64,000 nt of DNA from RPQJ01 sp052035645. GTDB taxonomy: Bacteria; Pseudomonadota; Gammaproteobacteria; Steroidobacterales; Steroidobacteraceae. The stretch lies in NCBI GenBank assembly GCA_052035645.1, contig JBPOHK010000109.1, forward strand, positions 27,306 through 91,305, read 5' to 3'. Shown here piece by piece: positions 44,709-53,130 of this stretch. Within the stretch, counting starts at the first letter, position 1; every line of letters starts with the position of its first letter. The notes beneath the pieces were generated by a model. The model worked only from the letters and a program-made list of their open reading frames with translations. It made no database searches and was not told the DNA's origin. A program made the translations under genes and the position numbers.

Positions 44709-45578
44709 TCAGCGGCCGGGTTCCTTGAGGTACTTGAAGAAGTCGCCGTCCGGGGCCACCACCAGCACGTCGCCCGGCTTGCCGATCGACTTCCGGTAGG
44801 CCTGCATGCCTCGGTAGAACGAGTAGAACTCCGGATTGCGCCCGTACGCCTTGGCGTAGATGTCGGCCGCGATGGCGTCGCCCTCGCCGCGCGTGATCTC
44901 GGCCTGGCGGTAGGCATCGGCGAGGATCTCGGTACGCTGGCGGTCGGCCTCGGCGCGCGTGCGCTCGGAGACGGCCGAGCCTTCGGCGCGCAGCTGCGCG
45001 GCCTGCCGGGCGAAGTCCTGGCTCATGCGCCGGAACACCGAGTCGCTGACTTCCTCGGGCAGCTCGATGTTCTTCACGCGCACGTCCACCAGCGTGATGC
45101 CGAGGCTGCCGACGTTCGTGCCGGCGATCTTGAGCACCTCGCCGAGGAACTCGCTGCGGTCGGCCGCCACGACCTGCTGGATCGTGCGCCGGGCGATCAC
45201 GCTCTTGATGCCGTCCTTGACGATTTCGCCGAGCCGGCGGTTGGCGACTTCCTCGGCACCCCCCTGCGTGGAGGTGTAGTAGCGCGCCACGTCGTCGATG
45301 CGCCACTTCACGAAGAAGTTGATCTTGAGGATCTTGCCCTCGCTGGTGAGGAACTGCTCCGAGGGGTAGTCCTCGGTCAGGATCCGCTTGTCGAACTTGC
45401 GCACGTTGTTGAGGAACGGCACCAGGAAGTGCAGGCCCGGGTCGTAGTCCGCGCGCACGATCCGGCCGAACTCCATCTTGAGCGCCAGTTCCGTCTCGCG
45501 CACGGTGAATGCAGACATCGACACCAGCAGCACGGCGAAGCCGGTCAGCAGGAGGGGCATGAGGCCGCGGTTGCTCAT
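44709..45578 (-). CDS. hflC: FtsH modulator HflC
   Basis: HflC with HflK forms a large inner-membrane cage that limits FtsH proteolysis. The product has 289 residues: an N-terminal membrane helix (about 6-21, LMPLLLTGFAVLLVSM), then the SPFH domain (FGRIVRADYDPGLHFLVPFLNNVRKFDKRI, about 37-66) and a long C-terminal coiled region (about 190-250, DFARQAAQLRAEG). Its ATG overlaps the hflK stop by one base (TGATG). Confidence 0.96.
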   Translation of the reverse strand: MSNRGLMPLLLTGFAVLLVSMSAFTVRETELALKMEFGRIVRADYDPGLHFLVPFLNNVRKFDKRILTEDYPSEQFLTSEGKILKINFFVKWRIDDVARYYTSTQGGAEEVANRRLGEIVKDGIKSVIARRTIQQVVAADRSEFLGEVLKIAGTNVGSLGITLVDVRVKNIELPEEVSDSVFRRMSQDFARQAAQLRAEGSAVSERTRAEADRQRTEILADAYRQAEITRGEGDAIAADIYAKAYGRNPEFYSFYRGMQAYRKSIGKPGDVLVVAPDGDFFKYLKEPGR

Positions 45579-46729
45579 CAGCGTGACCCCCGCTCGCGCA
45601 GTGCGTCGTTGGTGGCTGCCGACGGCGCCTCCTGCGCCTGGCGCGGCGGCGCGGTGGCCGGGATCTGCCGCTGCTCGTCGAGCGTGAGCGGGCGGGCCCG
45701 CTGCTCGGTGAGCTTGTCGAGCGGCAGGTAGAGCATGTTGCCGGTGCCCTTGGTGTCGACCAGCACCTTGGCCGTGCTGCCGAACACCTCTTCCATCGTC
45801 TCGTAGTACAGGCGCTGGCGCGTCACGCCCGGCGCGCGCTCGTAGCTCTCGAGCAGCTTGGCGAAGCGCGCGGCCTCGCCCTCCGCGTCGGCGACGAGGC
45901 GGGCCTTGTAGGCGATGGCGTCCTCGCTCTGGCGCGCCGCCGAGCCGCGCGCCTTGGGCAGGATGTCGTTGGCGTAGGCCTGCGCCTCGAGCGCGAAGCG
46001 CTCCTTGTCCTCGCGGGCCTTGATCGCGTCGCGCTGGGAGTTCTGCACCTGGTCGGGCACGTTCACGCCCTGCAGGTTGACCGAGGTCACCTCGATGCCG
46101 GTCTTGTACAGATCGAGCGTGCGCTGGACCAGCTCCTTGGTCCGGGCGGTGATCTCCTGGCGGCCGGCCTCGAGCACGAAATCGAGCGTGTTGCGCCCGA
46201 CCGTCTCGCGGATGGCGCTCTCGCTGACCTGGCCCAGCGTCGCCTCCGGGTCCCGCACGTTGAAGACGAACGCGACCGGGTCGGCGCGCCGGTACTGGAC
46301 CGCGATGTTGATGTCGACGAGGTTCTCGTCGGAGGTCAGCATGCGCGTCTGGTCGCTGAAGCTCTCGAAGGCCTCGACGTTGACGATCTGGCGGGCCTCG
46401 ATCGGCCAGGGCAGGTGGATGTTGATGCCCGGGTCGGCGGTGCGGGAGAACTTGCCGAACCGCGTGACGACCGCGCGCTCGGCGGCGTCCACCTTGTACA
46501 GGCCGGTCATGCCCCAGACCGCGAGCAGCACGAGGACGACGGTCGCGAAGCCGAAGCCGCGCACGGCCGGGCTGCCGCCTCCGCCGCCGCCGCCATCGCC
46601 GCCCCTGCCGCCAAACATCGCCGACAGTTTGCGTTGCAGGTTCCGCAGGGCCTCGTCCAGGTCGTTGGGCGACTGGTTGGGGCGGTTGCCCCAGGGATTG
46701 CGGTTCCTGCCCGGTTCGTTCCAGGCCAT
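45578..46729 (-). CDS. hflK: FtsH modulator HflK
   Basis: Partner of HflC. The product has 383 residues with the usual N-terminal Gly-rich cytoplasmic tail (MAWNEPGRNRNPWGNRPNQS, then a Gly run about 41-51). A membrane helix (about 58-76, FATVVLVLLAVWGMTGLYK) and the SPFH domain (AVVTRFGKFSRTADPGINIHLPW, about 85-107) follow. The coiled segment LVADAEGEAARFAKLLESYE and VLVDTKGTGNMLYLPLDK are family-typical. It starts 26 bases after hflX. Confidence 0.96.
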   Translation of the reverse strand: MAWNEPGRNRNPWGNRPNQSPNDLDEALRNLQRKLSAMFGGRGGDGGGGGGGSPAVRGFGFATVVLVLLAVWGMTGLYKVDAAERAVVTRFGKFSRTADPGINIHLPWPIEARQIVNVEAFESFSDQTRMLTSDENLVDINIAVQYRRADPVAFVFNVRDPEATLGQVSESAIRETVGRNTLDFVLEAGRQEITARTKELVQRTLDLYKTGIEVTSVNLQGVNVPDQVQNSQRDAIKAREDKERFALEAQAYANDILPKARGSAARQSEDAIAYKARLVADAEGEAARFAKLLESYERAPGVTRQRLYYETMEEVFGSTAKVLVDTKGTGNMLYLPLDKLTEQRARPLTLDEQRQIPATAPPRQAQEAPSAATNDALRERGSR

Positions 46730-46755
46730 GGGTCAGTGTGCTCCGGGTTCGGAAG

Positions 46756-48093
46756 TCAGCTCACTGCGGTGAGCCGCTCGGATTGTAGGAACGGCTCCGC
46801 GGCCGCACAAGGCGATATTGCCGCCGGAAGTTCGATGCCGTCCTCGCGGCAGATTCGCTCGAGGTCGTGGCGGCGCAGGCTGACTTCCAGTTCCAGCACC
46901 CCGTCGTCGCGCGCACGCTGGGCCAGCACGGCGCCCGCGGCGTACAGGCGGGCCCGCGCCCGCCCCTGGCTCGGCGCGAGGGCCAGCCACCCGTGCCAGA
47001 GGTCCAGCCCCAGCGCCTCGTGCAGCGCGATGCGCAGCAGGTCGACGCCCGCGCCGGTGTGGGCCGAGAGCCACACGCGCTGCGCCCGCCCGTCGGCGCC
47101 CCGCTCGAGGCGCGGTGCGTCGCCGGTGCGGTCGATCTTGTTGTAGACCTCGACCTGCGGCAGGTCGCTCGCGCCGACCGACTCGAGCACCTCGTTGACC
47201 TGGGCGATGCGCTCGGAGCGCTCCGGGTCCGAGGCATCGATGACGTGCAGCAGCAGGTTCGCCTCGCGGGCCTCCTGCAGCGTCGAGCGGAACGCCGCCA
47301 CCAGTTCGTGCGGCAGGTCGCGCACGAAGCCCACGGTGTCGGCCAGCGCCGTCTCGAGTCCGGGCGCGAGGTGCAGGCGGCGCACCGTCGGATCGAGGGT
47401 CGCGAACAGCTGGTCGGCCGCATACGCGCCGGCGTCGGTCATCCGGTTGAAGAGCGTCGACTTGCCGGCGTTCGTGTAACCGACCAGCGCGATGGTCGGG
47501 ACCTCGGCCCGGCGTCGCTCCTGCCGCGTGGTCGCGCGCTGCACGAGCACCTTGTCGAGCCGGTCGTTCAGCGCCTTGATGCGCTTCGCGATCAGGCGCC
47601 GGTCGGTCTCGAGCTGGGTCTCGCCCGGGCCGCGCAGGCCGATGCCGCCGCCGCGCTGGCGCTCGAGGTGGGTCCAGCCGCGCACCAGGCGCGTGGACAT
47701 GTGCTCGAGCTGCGCCAGCTCGACCTGCAGCTTGCCCTCGAAGGTCCGCGCGCGCTGCGCGAAGATGTCGAGGATGAGGCCGCTGCGATCGAGCACGCGG
47801 CACTGCAGTTCCTTCTCGAGGTTGCGTTCCTGGCTGGGCGAGAGCGCGTGATCCACGACCACGAGGTCGGCGCCGAGCGCGACCAGCCGCTCGCGGATCT
47901 CGCGCACCTTGCCGCTGCCGAGCAGGAAACGGGGATCGGCCGTCTTGCGGGTGACGGTGAGCACTTCGAGGACGGTGGCGCCGGCCGAGCGCGCGAGCTG
48001 ACCGAATTCCTCGACGCGATCGGCCTCGGGCGCACGGCCGAGCCCGACGCAGACGAGGATCGCGCGCTCTCCGCTCCCCGGGCGCTCGAACAA
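46756..48093 (-). CDS. hflX: Ribosome-splitting GTPase HflX
   Basis: HflX is a GTPase that rescues stalled ribosomes by splitting subunits. The start is a TTG at 48093, supported by GGAGG five bases upstream, and gives 445 residues. The HflX N-domain has PRFLLGSGKVREIRERL (about 53-69) and LDRSGLILDIFAQRARTFEGKLQVELAQLEH (about 102-132). The GTPase domain has G1 GYTNAGKSTLFN (about 204-215), DTVGFVRDLPH (about 250-260) and NKIDR (about 315-319). It is between hfq and hflK as in relatives. Confidence 0.96.
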   Translation of the reverse strand: MFERPGSGERAILVCVGLGRAPEADRVEEFGQLARSAGATVLEVLTVTRKTADPRFLLGSGKVREIRERLVALGADLVVVDHALSPSQERNLEKELQCRVLDRSGLILDIFAQRARTFEGKLQVELAQLEHMSTRLVRGWTHLERQRGGGIGLRGPGETQLETDRRLIAKRIKALNDRLDKVLVQRATTRQERRRAEVPTIALVGYTNAGKSTLFNRMTDAGAYAADQLFATLDPTVRRLHLAPGLETALADTVGFVRDLPHELVAAFRSTLQEAREANLLLHVIDASDPERSERIAQVNEVLESVGASDLPQVEVYNKIDRTGDAPRLERGADGRAQRVWLSAHTGAGVDLLRIALHEALGLDLWHGWLALAPSQGRARARLYAAGAVLAQRARDDGVLELEVSLRRHDLERICREDGIELPAAISPCAAAEPFLQSERLTAVS

Positions 48094-48122
48094 TCAGGCC
48101 TCCGGCGTGCCGCGCGACTCCG

Positions 48123-48383
48123 TCACGCGGCAGGCGGTTCTTCGGTCGTCACGCCGCCCTCTTCGTCGGACGCGAGCCGCACGTTGCGGGCCGGGACCAC
48201 CGTAGAAATGGCGTGCTTGTAGACCATCTGGCTGACGCTGTTGCGCAGCAGGACCACGAACTGGTCGAACGAGTCGATCTGACCCTGCAGCTTGATGCCA
48301 TTCACCAGGTAGATCGAGACGGGAATGCGTTCCTTGCGGAGCGCGTTGAGGAACGGGTCCTGAAGGGACTGGCCCTTAGCCAT
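48123..48383 (-). CDS. hfq: RNA chaperone Hfq
   Basis: Hfq is the hexameric Sm-like chaperone for small-RNA regulation. The ATG at 48383 is fixed by AAGGAGT (spacing eight), giving 86 residues. MAKGQSLQDPFLNALRKERIPVSIYLVNGIKLQGQ covers the proximal face (Gln8) and Sm1, then FDQFVVLLRN, and Sm2 VYKHAISTVVPARNV. The C-terminal tail is short (about 15 residues, EEGGVTTEEPP). It follows miaA as in most gammaproteobacteria, separated by 109 bases that may hold its own promoter. Confidence 0.98.
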   Translation of the reverse strand: MAKGQSLQDPFLNALRKERIPVSIYLVNGIKLQGQIDSFDQFVVLLRNSVSQMVYKHAISTVVPARNVRLASDEEGGVTTEEPPAA

Positions 48384-48492
48384 GGTCAAGACTCCTTGTT
48401 TTTCGGGTGCCGGTTCGTTCCTGCCGCACTCTCTTCCGTGAGAAGGCCGTAACGCCCGTCAAAACCTGGACGGGGCAAGAACGATGCCGAGT

Positions 48493-49443
48493 CTAGCACA
48501 GCGCCGCCGGGCTTCCGCCCGGCCGCGCCTGCTCGACAGCCCTCAGGATGGGGCCAAGCTCATGATCTTCAAGGGATCGCTGCCAGTGAAGGCCGGCGTC
48601 GGCCCGCAACCAGGTGAGTTGCCGCTTGGCCAGCTGGCGGGTCGCCCGCTTGGCGGCCGCCACCGCCTCCTCCAGCGGGCACTCCCCGGCGCAGTGGCGC
48701 CACAGCTGGCGGTAGCCGACCGCCCGCATGCTCGGCAGGTCGGCGTGCAGGTCGCCGCGGCCCTGCAGGGCACGGACCTCGCCGAGGAAGCCCTCCGCGA
48801 GCATCTCGTCGAAGCGCGCCTCGATGCGCGCATAGAGGACGTCGCGCTCGAACGGCAGCAGGGCGAAGCGGGCCAGGCGCAGCGGCGAGGGCTCGGCGAG
48901 CTTCTGCAGCTCCGACAGGGGGCGCCCGGTGAGTCGGATGACCTCGAGCGCACGCTGGATGCGCTGGGCGTCGCGGGGCCGGATGCGCGCGGCCGCAGGG
49001 GGGTCGAGGCGCGCGAGCTGCGCGTGCAGCGCCGGCCAGCCGGCCGCGCGCGCCTCGGCGTCGAGGGCCGCGCGCACCGCGGGATCGGCGTCGGGCAACG
49101 GGGCGATGCCGTGCGTGAGCGCGTGGAAATAGAGCATCGTGCCGCCGACCAGCAGCGGCACCCGGCCGCGGGCCCGGATCGCGGCGATCAGCTCCAGCGC
49201 GTCCCGCCGGAAGCGGCCGGCCGAATACGCCTCGCGCGGATCGCAGACGTCGACGAGGTGGTGCGGCACCTGCGCGCGCATCGCGGCGGTCGGCTTGGAC
49301 GTCCCGATGTCCATCCCGCGGTAGACCAGCGCCGAGTCGACCGAGACGACCTCGACCGGATGGCGCCGCGCCAGCTCCAGCGCGAGCGCCGTCTTGCCCG
49401 TGCAGGTCGGGCCCATCACGAGCACGGCGTCCAGGGCCTCCAT
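48493..49443 (-). CDS. miaA: tRNA dimethylallyltransferase MiaA
   Basis: MiaA adds the dimethylallyl group to A37 of tRNAs reading codons that begin with U. From the ATG at 49443 the product has 316 residues. The P-loop is GPTCTGKTALALEL (about 11-24), where most homologues have GPTASGKT. Then come VDSALVYRGMDIGTSKPT (about 35-52), PHHLVDVCDPREAYSAGRF (about 61-79), GGTMLYFHAL (about 100-109) and RDAQRIQRALEVIRLTG. It starts eight bases after the mutL stop. Confidence 0.96.
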   Translation of the reverse strand: MEALDAVLVMGPTCTGKTALALELARRHPVEVVSVDSALVYRGMDIGTSKPTAAMRAQVPHHLVDVCDPREAYSAGRFRRDALELIAAIRARGRVPLLVGGTMLYFHALTHGIAPLPDADPAVRAALDAEARAAGWPALHAQLARLDPPAAARIRPRDAQRIQRALEVIRLTGRPLSELQKLAEPSPLRLARFALLPFERDVLYARIEARFDEMLAEGFLGEVRALQGRGDLHADLPSMRAVGYRQLWRHCAGECPLEEAVAAAKRATRQLAKRQLTWLRADAGLHWQRSLEDHELGPILRAVEQARPGGSPAALC

Positions 49444-49451
49444 CGCCGTGC

Positions 49452-51260
49452 TCAGCGGCCGCGCAGGAACAGGCGGTCGAGGTCGTCCATGCCGAGGAAC
49501 GACCAGGTCGGCCGGCCGTGCACGCACTGGTCCGCCCGCAGCGTCGTCTCCATCTCGCGCAGCAGCGCATTCATCTCCGGCACCGTGAGCCGCCGGTTGG
49601 CGCGCACCGCGTGGTGGCAGGCCACGGTCCCGAGCGCGCGCTCGAGCGCCTGCGCGGCCCCGCCCGCGCCCTGCTCGCGCAGGTCGGCGAGCATGTCCTT
49701 CACGAGTCCCGCGGCATCCGCGGTGCGCAGCAGGGCCGGCAGCGAGCGCACCACCACCTGGGTCGGGCCGCTGCGCGTCAGCTCGATGCCGAGTTCCGCG
49801 AACACGGCCGCCTGCGCCTCCGCCTCGTCCGCGTCCGCGGCCGACACCTGCACCGCGACCGGCACCAGCAGCGGCTGAGAGGCGACGCGCGAACCCGTCA
49901 TCTGCGCCTTGAGCCGCTCGTAGGTCGTGCGCTCGTGGGCGGCGTGCATGTCGACCAGCACGAGGCCACCCTGTGCCTGAGCGAGGATGTACACGCCGTG
50001 CAGCTGGGCGATGGCATAGCCGAGCGGATGCTCGCCCGCAGGCAGCGGCGGCGGCGCGCCCTCGCCGGCGGCGGAGCCCTGCGCCTCGCGGTCGCCGTCC
50101 GTGGGCAGGAAGGCCGGCCCGGGTTCCGCCGACCCGCCGTCGCGCACGCCGCCCCCGAGCGTCGAGTACAGGGCCAGCGCCGAAGTACCCGGTCGCGTCT
50201 CGGGCACTCGCCCGGGCACCGCCATGCGCGCCGCCGGGATCGCGACGGCCGCCGCCTGGGCCGGCCGCGTCTCGGCCAGCGCGCGCTCGAGCGTGCGGAA
50301 CAGGAAGTCGTGGACCAGCCCCGGCTCGCGGAACCGCACCTCCAGCTTCTGCGGGTGGGCGTTCACGTCGACGCGGCGCGGATCCATCTCGAGGTAGAGC
50401 ACGTAGGCCGGGTGACGGCCGTGGAACAGCACGTCGCGGTAGGCGAGGCGCACGGCGCTCGCGATCAGCCTGTCGCGCAGCGGACGGCCGTTCAGGAAGA
50501 AGTGCTGCTGGTCGGGCTGGCTGCGCGCGTAGGTCGGCAGGCAGAACCAGCCCGACAGGCGCAGTCCCGCGCCTTCGTGATCGAGCTTGAGCGCGTGGGC
50601 GATGAACTCGTCCCCGAGCACGGCGGCGACCCGCATGTCGCGGCCCCGCTCGTCGCGCGCCGGCGGAAAGTCGGCGACGACGCGGCGCGCCGAATGCAGT
50701 CGCAGGCCCACGTCGAACCGGCTGAGCGCGAGACGCTCGACCAGCCGCTCGATCTGCGTGAGCTCGGTGCGCTCCGAGCGCAGGAACTTGCGCCGCGCCG
50801 GCACGTTGAAGAACAGGTCGCGAACCTCGACCGTGGTGCCGGGCGGATGCGGGTGCGGCGCCGGGCCCGTGACCTCGCCGTCGACCGCGCTCACGACGTG
50901 CGCGACCTCGGCGGCCGCGGGCCGCGAGATCATCCGCATGCGGGACACCGAGGCGATGCTCGGCAGCGCCTCGCCGCGAAATCCGAGCGTGCGCACCGAC
51001 TCGAGGTCGTCGATGTCGCCGATCTTGCTGGTGGCGTGGCGGGCCAGCGCGAGCACCAGCTCGTCGGCCGGGATGCCCGCACCGTCGTCGCGAACCCGGC
51101 ACAACCCGGCTCCGCCCTCCTCGACCTCGATCTCGATCGCCCGGGCGCCCGCATCGAGGCTGTTCTCGACCAGTTCCTTCACCACCGACGCCGGGCGCTC
51201 GACCACCTCGCCGGCGGCGATCTGGTGCACCAGTTGCTCGGGCAGGACCCGGATGCTCAT
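49452..51260 (-). CDS. mutL: DNA mismatch repair protein MutL
   Basis: MutL couples mismatch recognition by MutS to strand removal. The product has 602 residues. The GHKL ATPase domain is MSIRVLPEQLVHQIAAGEVVERPASVVKELVENSLDAGA with DDGAGIPADEL (about 57-67) and TLGFRGEALPSIASV (about 89-103). GTTVEVRDLFFNVPARRKFL follows (about 143-162). A Pro/Ala-rich linker (about 335-400) leads to the C-terminal dimerisation domain. That domain lacks the DQHAAHERxxYE endonuclease motif of non-methyl-directed systems (here VDMHAAHERTTYERL), so function with MutH or another nickase cannot be told from this alone. Confidence 0.96.
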   Translation of the reverse strand: MSIRVLPEQLVHQIAAGEVVERPASVVKELVENSLDAGARAIEIEVEEGGAGLCRVRDDGAGIPADELVLALARHATSKIGDIDDLESVRTLGFRGEALPSIASVSRMRMISRPAAAEVAHVVSAVDGEVTGPAPHPHPPGTTVEVRDLFFNVPARRKFLRSERTELTQIERLVERLALSRFDVGLRLHSARRVVADFPPARDERGRDMRVAAVLGDEFIAHALKLDHEGAGLRLSGWFCLPTYARSQPDQQHFFLNGRPLRDRLIASAVRLAYRDVLFHGRHPAYVLYLEMDPRRVDVNAHPQKLEVRFREPGLVHDFLFRTLERALAETRPAQAAAVAIPAARMAVPGRVPETRPGTSALALYSTLGGGVRDGGSAEPGPAFLPTDGDREAQGSAAGEGAPPPLPAGEHPLGYAIAQLHGVYILAQAQGGLVLVDMHAAHERTTYERLKAQMTGSRVASQPLLVPVAVQVSAADADEAEAQAAVFAELGIELTRSGPTQVVVRSLPALLRTADAAGLVKDMLADLREQGAGGAAQALERALGTVACHHAVRANRRLTVPEMNALLREMETTLRADQCVHGRPTWSFLGMDDLDRLFLRGR

Positions 51261-51314
51261 GGACGGGAGGAGGCCTCGCGTGGGTGCGCGAGGATAGCAG
51301 GTCGGGCGCGGGCC

Positions 51315-52589
51315 CTAGCGCTCGGCGAGTGTCTGCGGCTGCAGGTTGCCGCCGCTGCGGGCGGCGGCCAGCGCGGCCAGCTTGGTGCCCGGCGGCGGGT
51401 TCTCGTACCAGTAGTTGCGCACGCCGGCCCGGATGGCCTCGGCGAGGCGCTGCTGGTGGTCGGCGTCGCGCAGGCGGCGCTCGTCGCCGGGGTTGGAGAT
51501 GAACGCGGTCTCGACCAGCATCGAGGGAATGTCGGGCGACTTGAGCACGACGAAGCCCGCGTGCTGCACGCGCGGCCGGTGCACCGAGACCACGCCGCGC
51601 AGCGCCTTGAGCACCGCGTCCGCGGCCTCGACGCTGTCGCTCATCGCTTCCTTCTGGGTCACGTCGAGCAGCACCGAACCGAGCACGTCGCTCTTGTCGT
51701 CGAGCGACACGCCGCCCTTGAGGTCGGCCGCGTTCTCGCTGTCGGCCAGCCACTTGGCGGCCTCGTCGCTCGCGCCGCGCAGCGAGAGCACGTACACGGA
51801 CGAGCCGCTCACCTCGCGCTTGAGCACCGAGTCCGCGTGCACCGAGATGAACATGTCGGCGCCGAGCTGGCGCGCCTTGCGCGTGCGGCCGCCGAGCGTG
51901 ATGAAGTAGTCGCCGTCGCGGTTCAGCACGGCGCGCATGCCGTCCTCCGCGTTGATGATCGCGGCGAGCTTGCGCGCGATGGCGAGCGTCACGTCCTTCT
52001 CGCGCGTGCCGCCGCGGCCGATCGCGCCGGGGTCCTGCCCGCCGTGACCGGCATCGATGGCGATCACGAGGTCGCGGCCCTTCGCAGCCGAGGCCAGCGT
52101 CTTCACCGGCGGCGCGGACGGTGCCGCCGGCCGCGGCGTCGCGTCGGGAGCCGAGGCGAGCGCGGGCTGGCCGCTGGCCGTGGCTGCCGGCAGTTCGACG
52201 ACGAGCCGGTGCCCGGCCGAGCCATCGGGCGGCACGGCGAAACTGCGCGGCGTCTGCGCCGAGGCGAGGTCCAGCACGATGCGCAGGCCGTGCCCCGGCT
52301 GGGGTCCCGAGCGCAGCGACTTGACCGCGCCCTGGCCGGCGGGCAGCTGCTTGCGCACGGCGAGATCGGCATTGCGCAGGTCGACGACCACGCGCGCCGG
52401 ATTGTCGAGCGTGAAGACTTCGTGCCTGACCGGGCCCGACAGGTCCAGCACCAGCCGGGTCCCCTCGGGGCCGGACCAGAGCCGCACGTCCGTGACGCGC
52501 GCGGGGGCAGCCGCCAGCGCGGCGGAGGCTACGCCGAGCAGCAGAACGGCCACGATGGAGCGCAGGAACGCGGCGACGGCAGCGCACAT
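51315..52589 (-). CDS. amiC: N-acetylmuramoyl-L-alanine amidase with AMIN domain
   Basis: A periplasmic zinc amidase that cleaves septal peptidoglycan during daughter separation. The product has 424 residues: signal peptide (about 1-26, ending SAALAAAP), AMIN targeting domain (about 30-130), a Pro/Ala linker, then the Amidase_3 domain with IDAGHGGQDPGAIG (zinc His and Glu region, about 178-191), ISVHADS (about 248-254) and VETAFISNPGDERRL (about 357-371). No LysM domain follows. The location upstream of mutL corresponds to amiB in Escherichia; without LysM the domain layout is closer to AmiC. Confidence 0.92.
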   Translation of the reverse strand: MCAAVAAFLRSIVAVLLLGVASAALAAAPARVTDVRLWSGPEGTRLVLDLSGPVRHEVFTLDNPARVVVDLRNADLAVRKQLPAGQGAVKSLRSGPQPGHGLRIVLDLASAQTPRSFAVPPDGSAGHRLVVELPAATASGQPALASAPDATPRPAAPSAPPVKTLASAAKGRDLVIAIDAGHGGQDPGAIGRGGTREKDVTLAIARKLAAIINAEDGMRAVLNRDGDYFITLGGRTRKARQLGADMFISVHADSVLKREVSGSSVYVLSLRGASDEAAKWLADSENAADLKGGVSLDDKSDVLGSVLLDVTQKEAMSDSVEAADAVLKALRGVVSVHRPRVQHAGFVVLKSPDIPSMLVETAFISNPGDERRLRDADHQQRLAEAIRAGVRNYWYENPPPGTKLAALAAARSGGNLQPQTLAER

Positions 52590-52653
52590 GGGCGCTACTT
52601 TACCGCCACGATTATCGATATTCCAATGAAATTATGAAGATACGCGAGCTTTG
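52590..52653 (-). promoter_or_regulatory. AT-rich gap with candidate amiC promoter
   Basis: This 64-base gap is far more AT-rich than its surroundings. On the minus strand it contains CTGACA at the tsaE end and CATAAT with 15-base spacing, plus a GATAAT nearer amiC. It probably drives amiC-mutL-miaA independently of nnr-tsaE. Confidence 0.4.
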
Positions 52654-53130
52654 TCAGGTTACCCGTGAGAGCTGGCTCGCAAGTGCCCGGCCGGCGTCGC
52701 TCGCGGGCTGCACGTCGCAGGTCCGGCCGGCCCCGGCGTAAGCCAGTCGCAGCTCGAGATCGGCGGCCGGCAGCCGGCCCTCGGCACGCTCCGGCCACTC
52801 GACGAGCAGCACGGTGCCGGGACCGCACTCGTCGCGCAGGCCGAGGTCTTCCAGCTCGTCCGGATGGCGCAGCCGGTAGAGGTCGCAATGGCGGATGTCC
52901 CAGCCGCCAAGCCGGTAAGGCTCGACCAGCGTGTAGGTCGGGCTGCGGACCGGCCCGGCGTGCCCGAGCGCGGCGAGCAGTCCGCCGACCAGCGTCGTCT
53001 TGCCGGCGCCCAGATCGCCCGCCAGGGTGATCACGTAGCCTCCCTCGCGGCTTGCATCGAGCAGCGCCCGGCCCAGGCGGGCGCCGAGGGCGCGCTGCTC
53101 GTCCGCCGAGGCGGCGTGCAGGACGCTCAC
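52654..53130 (-). CDS. tsaE: tRNA threonylcarbamoyladenosine biosynthesis ATPase TsaE
   Basis: TsaE supports t6A37 synthesis with TsaB and TsaD. The GTG at 53130 overlaps the nnr stop (GTGA) and gives 158 residues. The Walker A is AGDLGAGKTTLVGGLL (about 36-51). It is followed by SPTYTLVEPYRLGG (about 63-76), HCDLYRLRHPDELEDLGLRD and VLLVEWPERA (Walker B region, about 111-120). It sits between nnr and amiC as in Escherichia. Confidence 0.95.
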   Translation of the reverse strand: MSVLHAASADEQRALGARLGRALLDASREGGYVITLAGDLGAGKTTLVGGLLAALGHAGPVRSPTYTLVEPYRLGGWDIRHCDLYRLRHPDELEDLGLRDECGPGTVLLVEWPERAEGRLPAADLELRLAYAGAGRTCDVQPASDAGRALASQLSRVT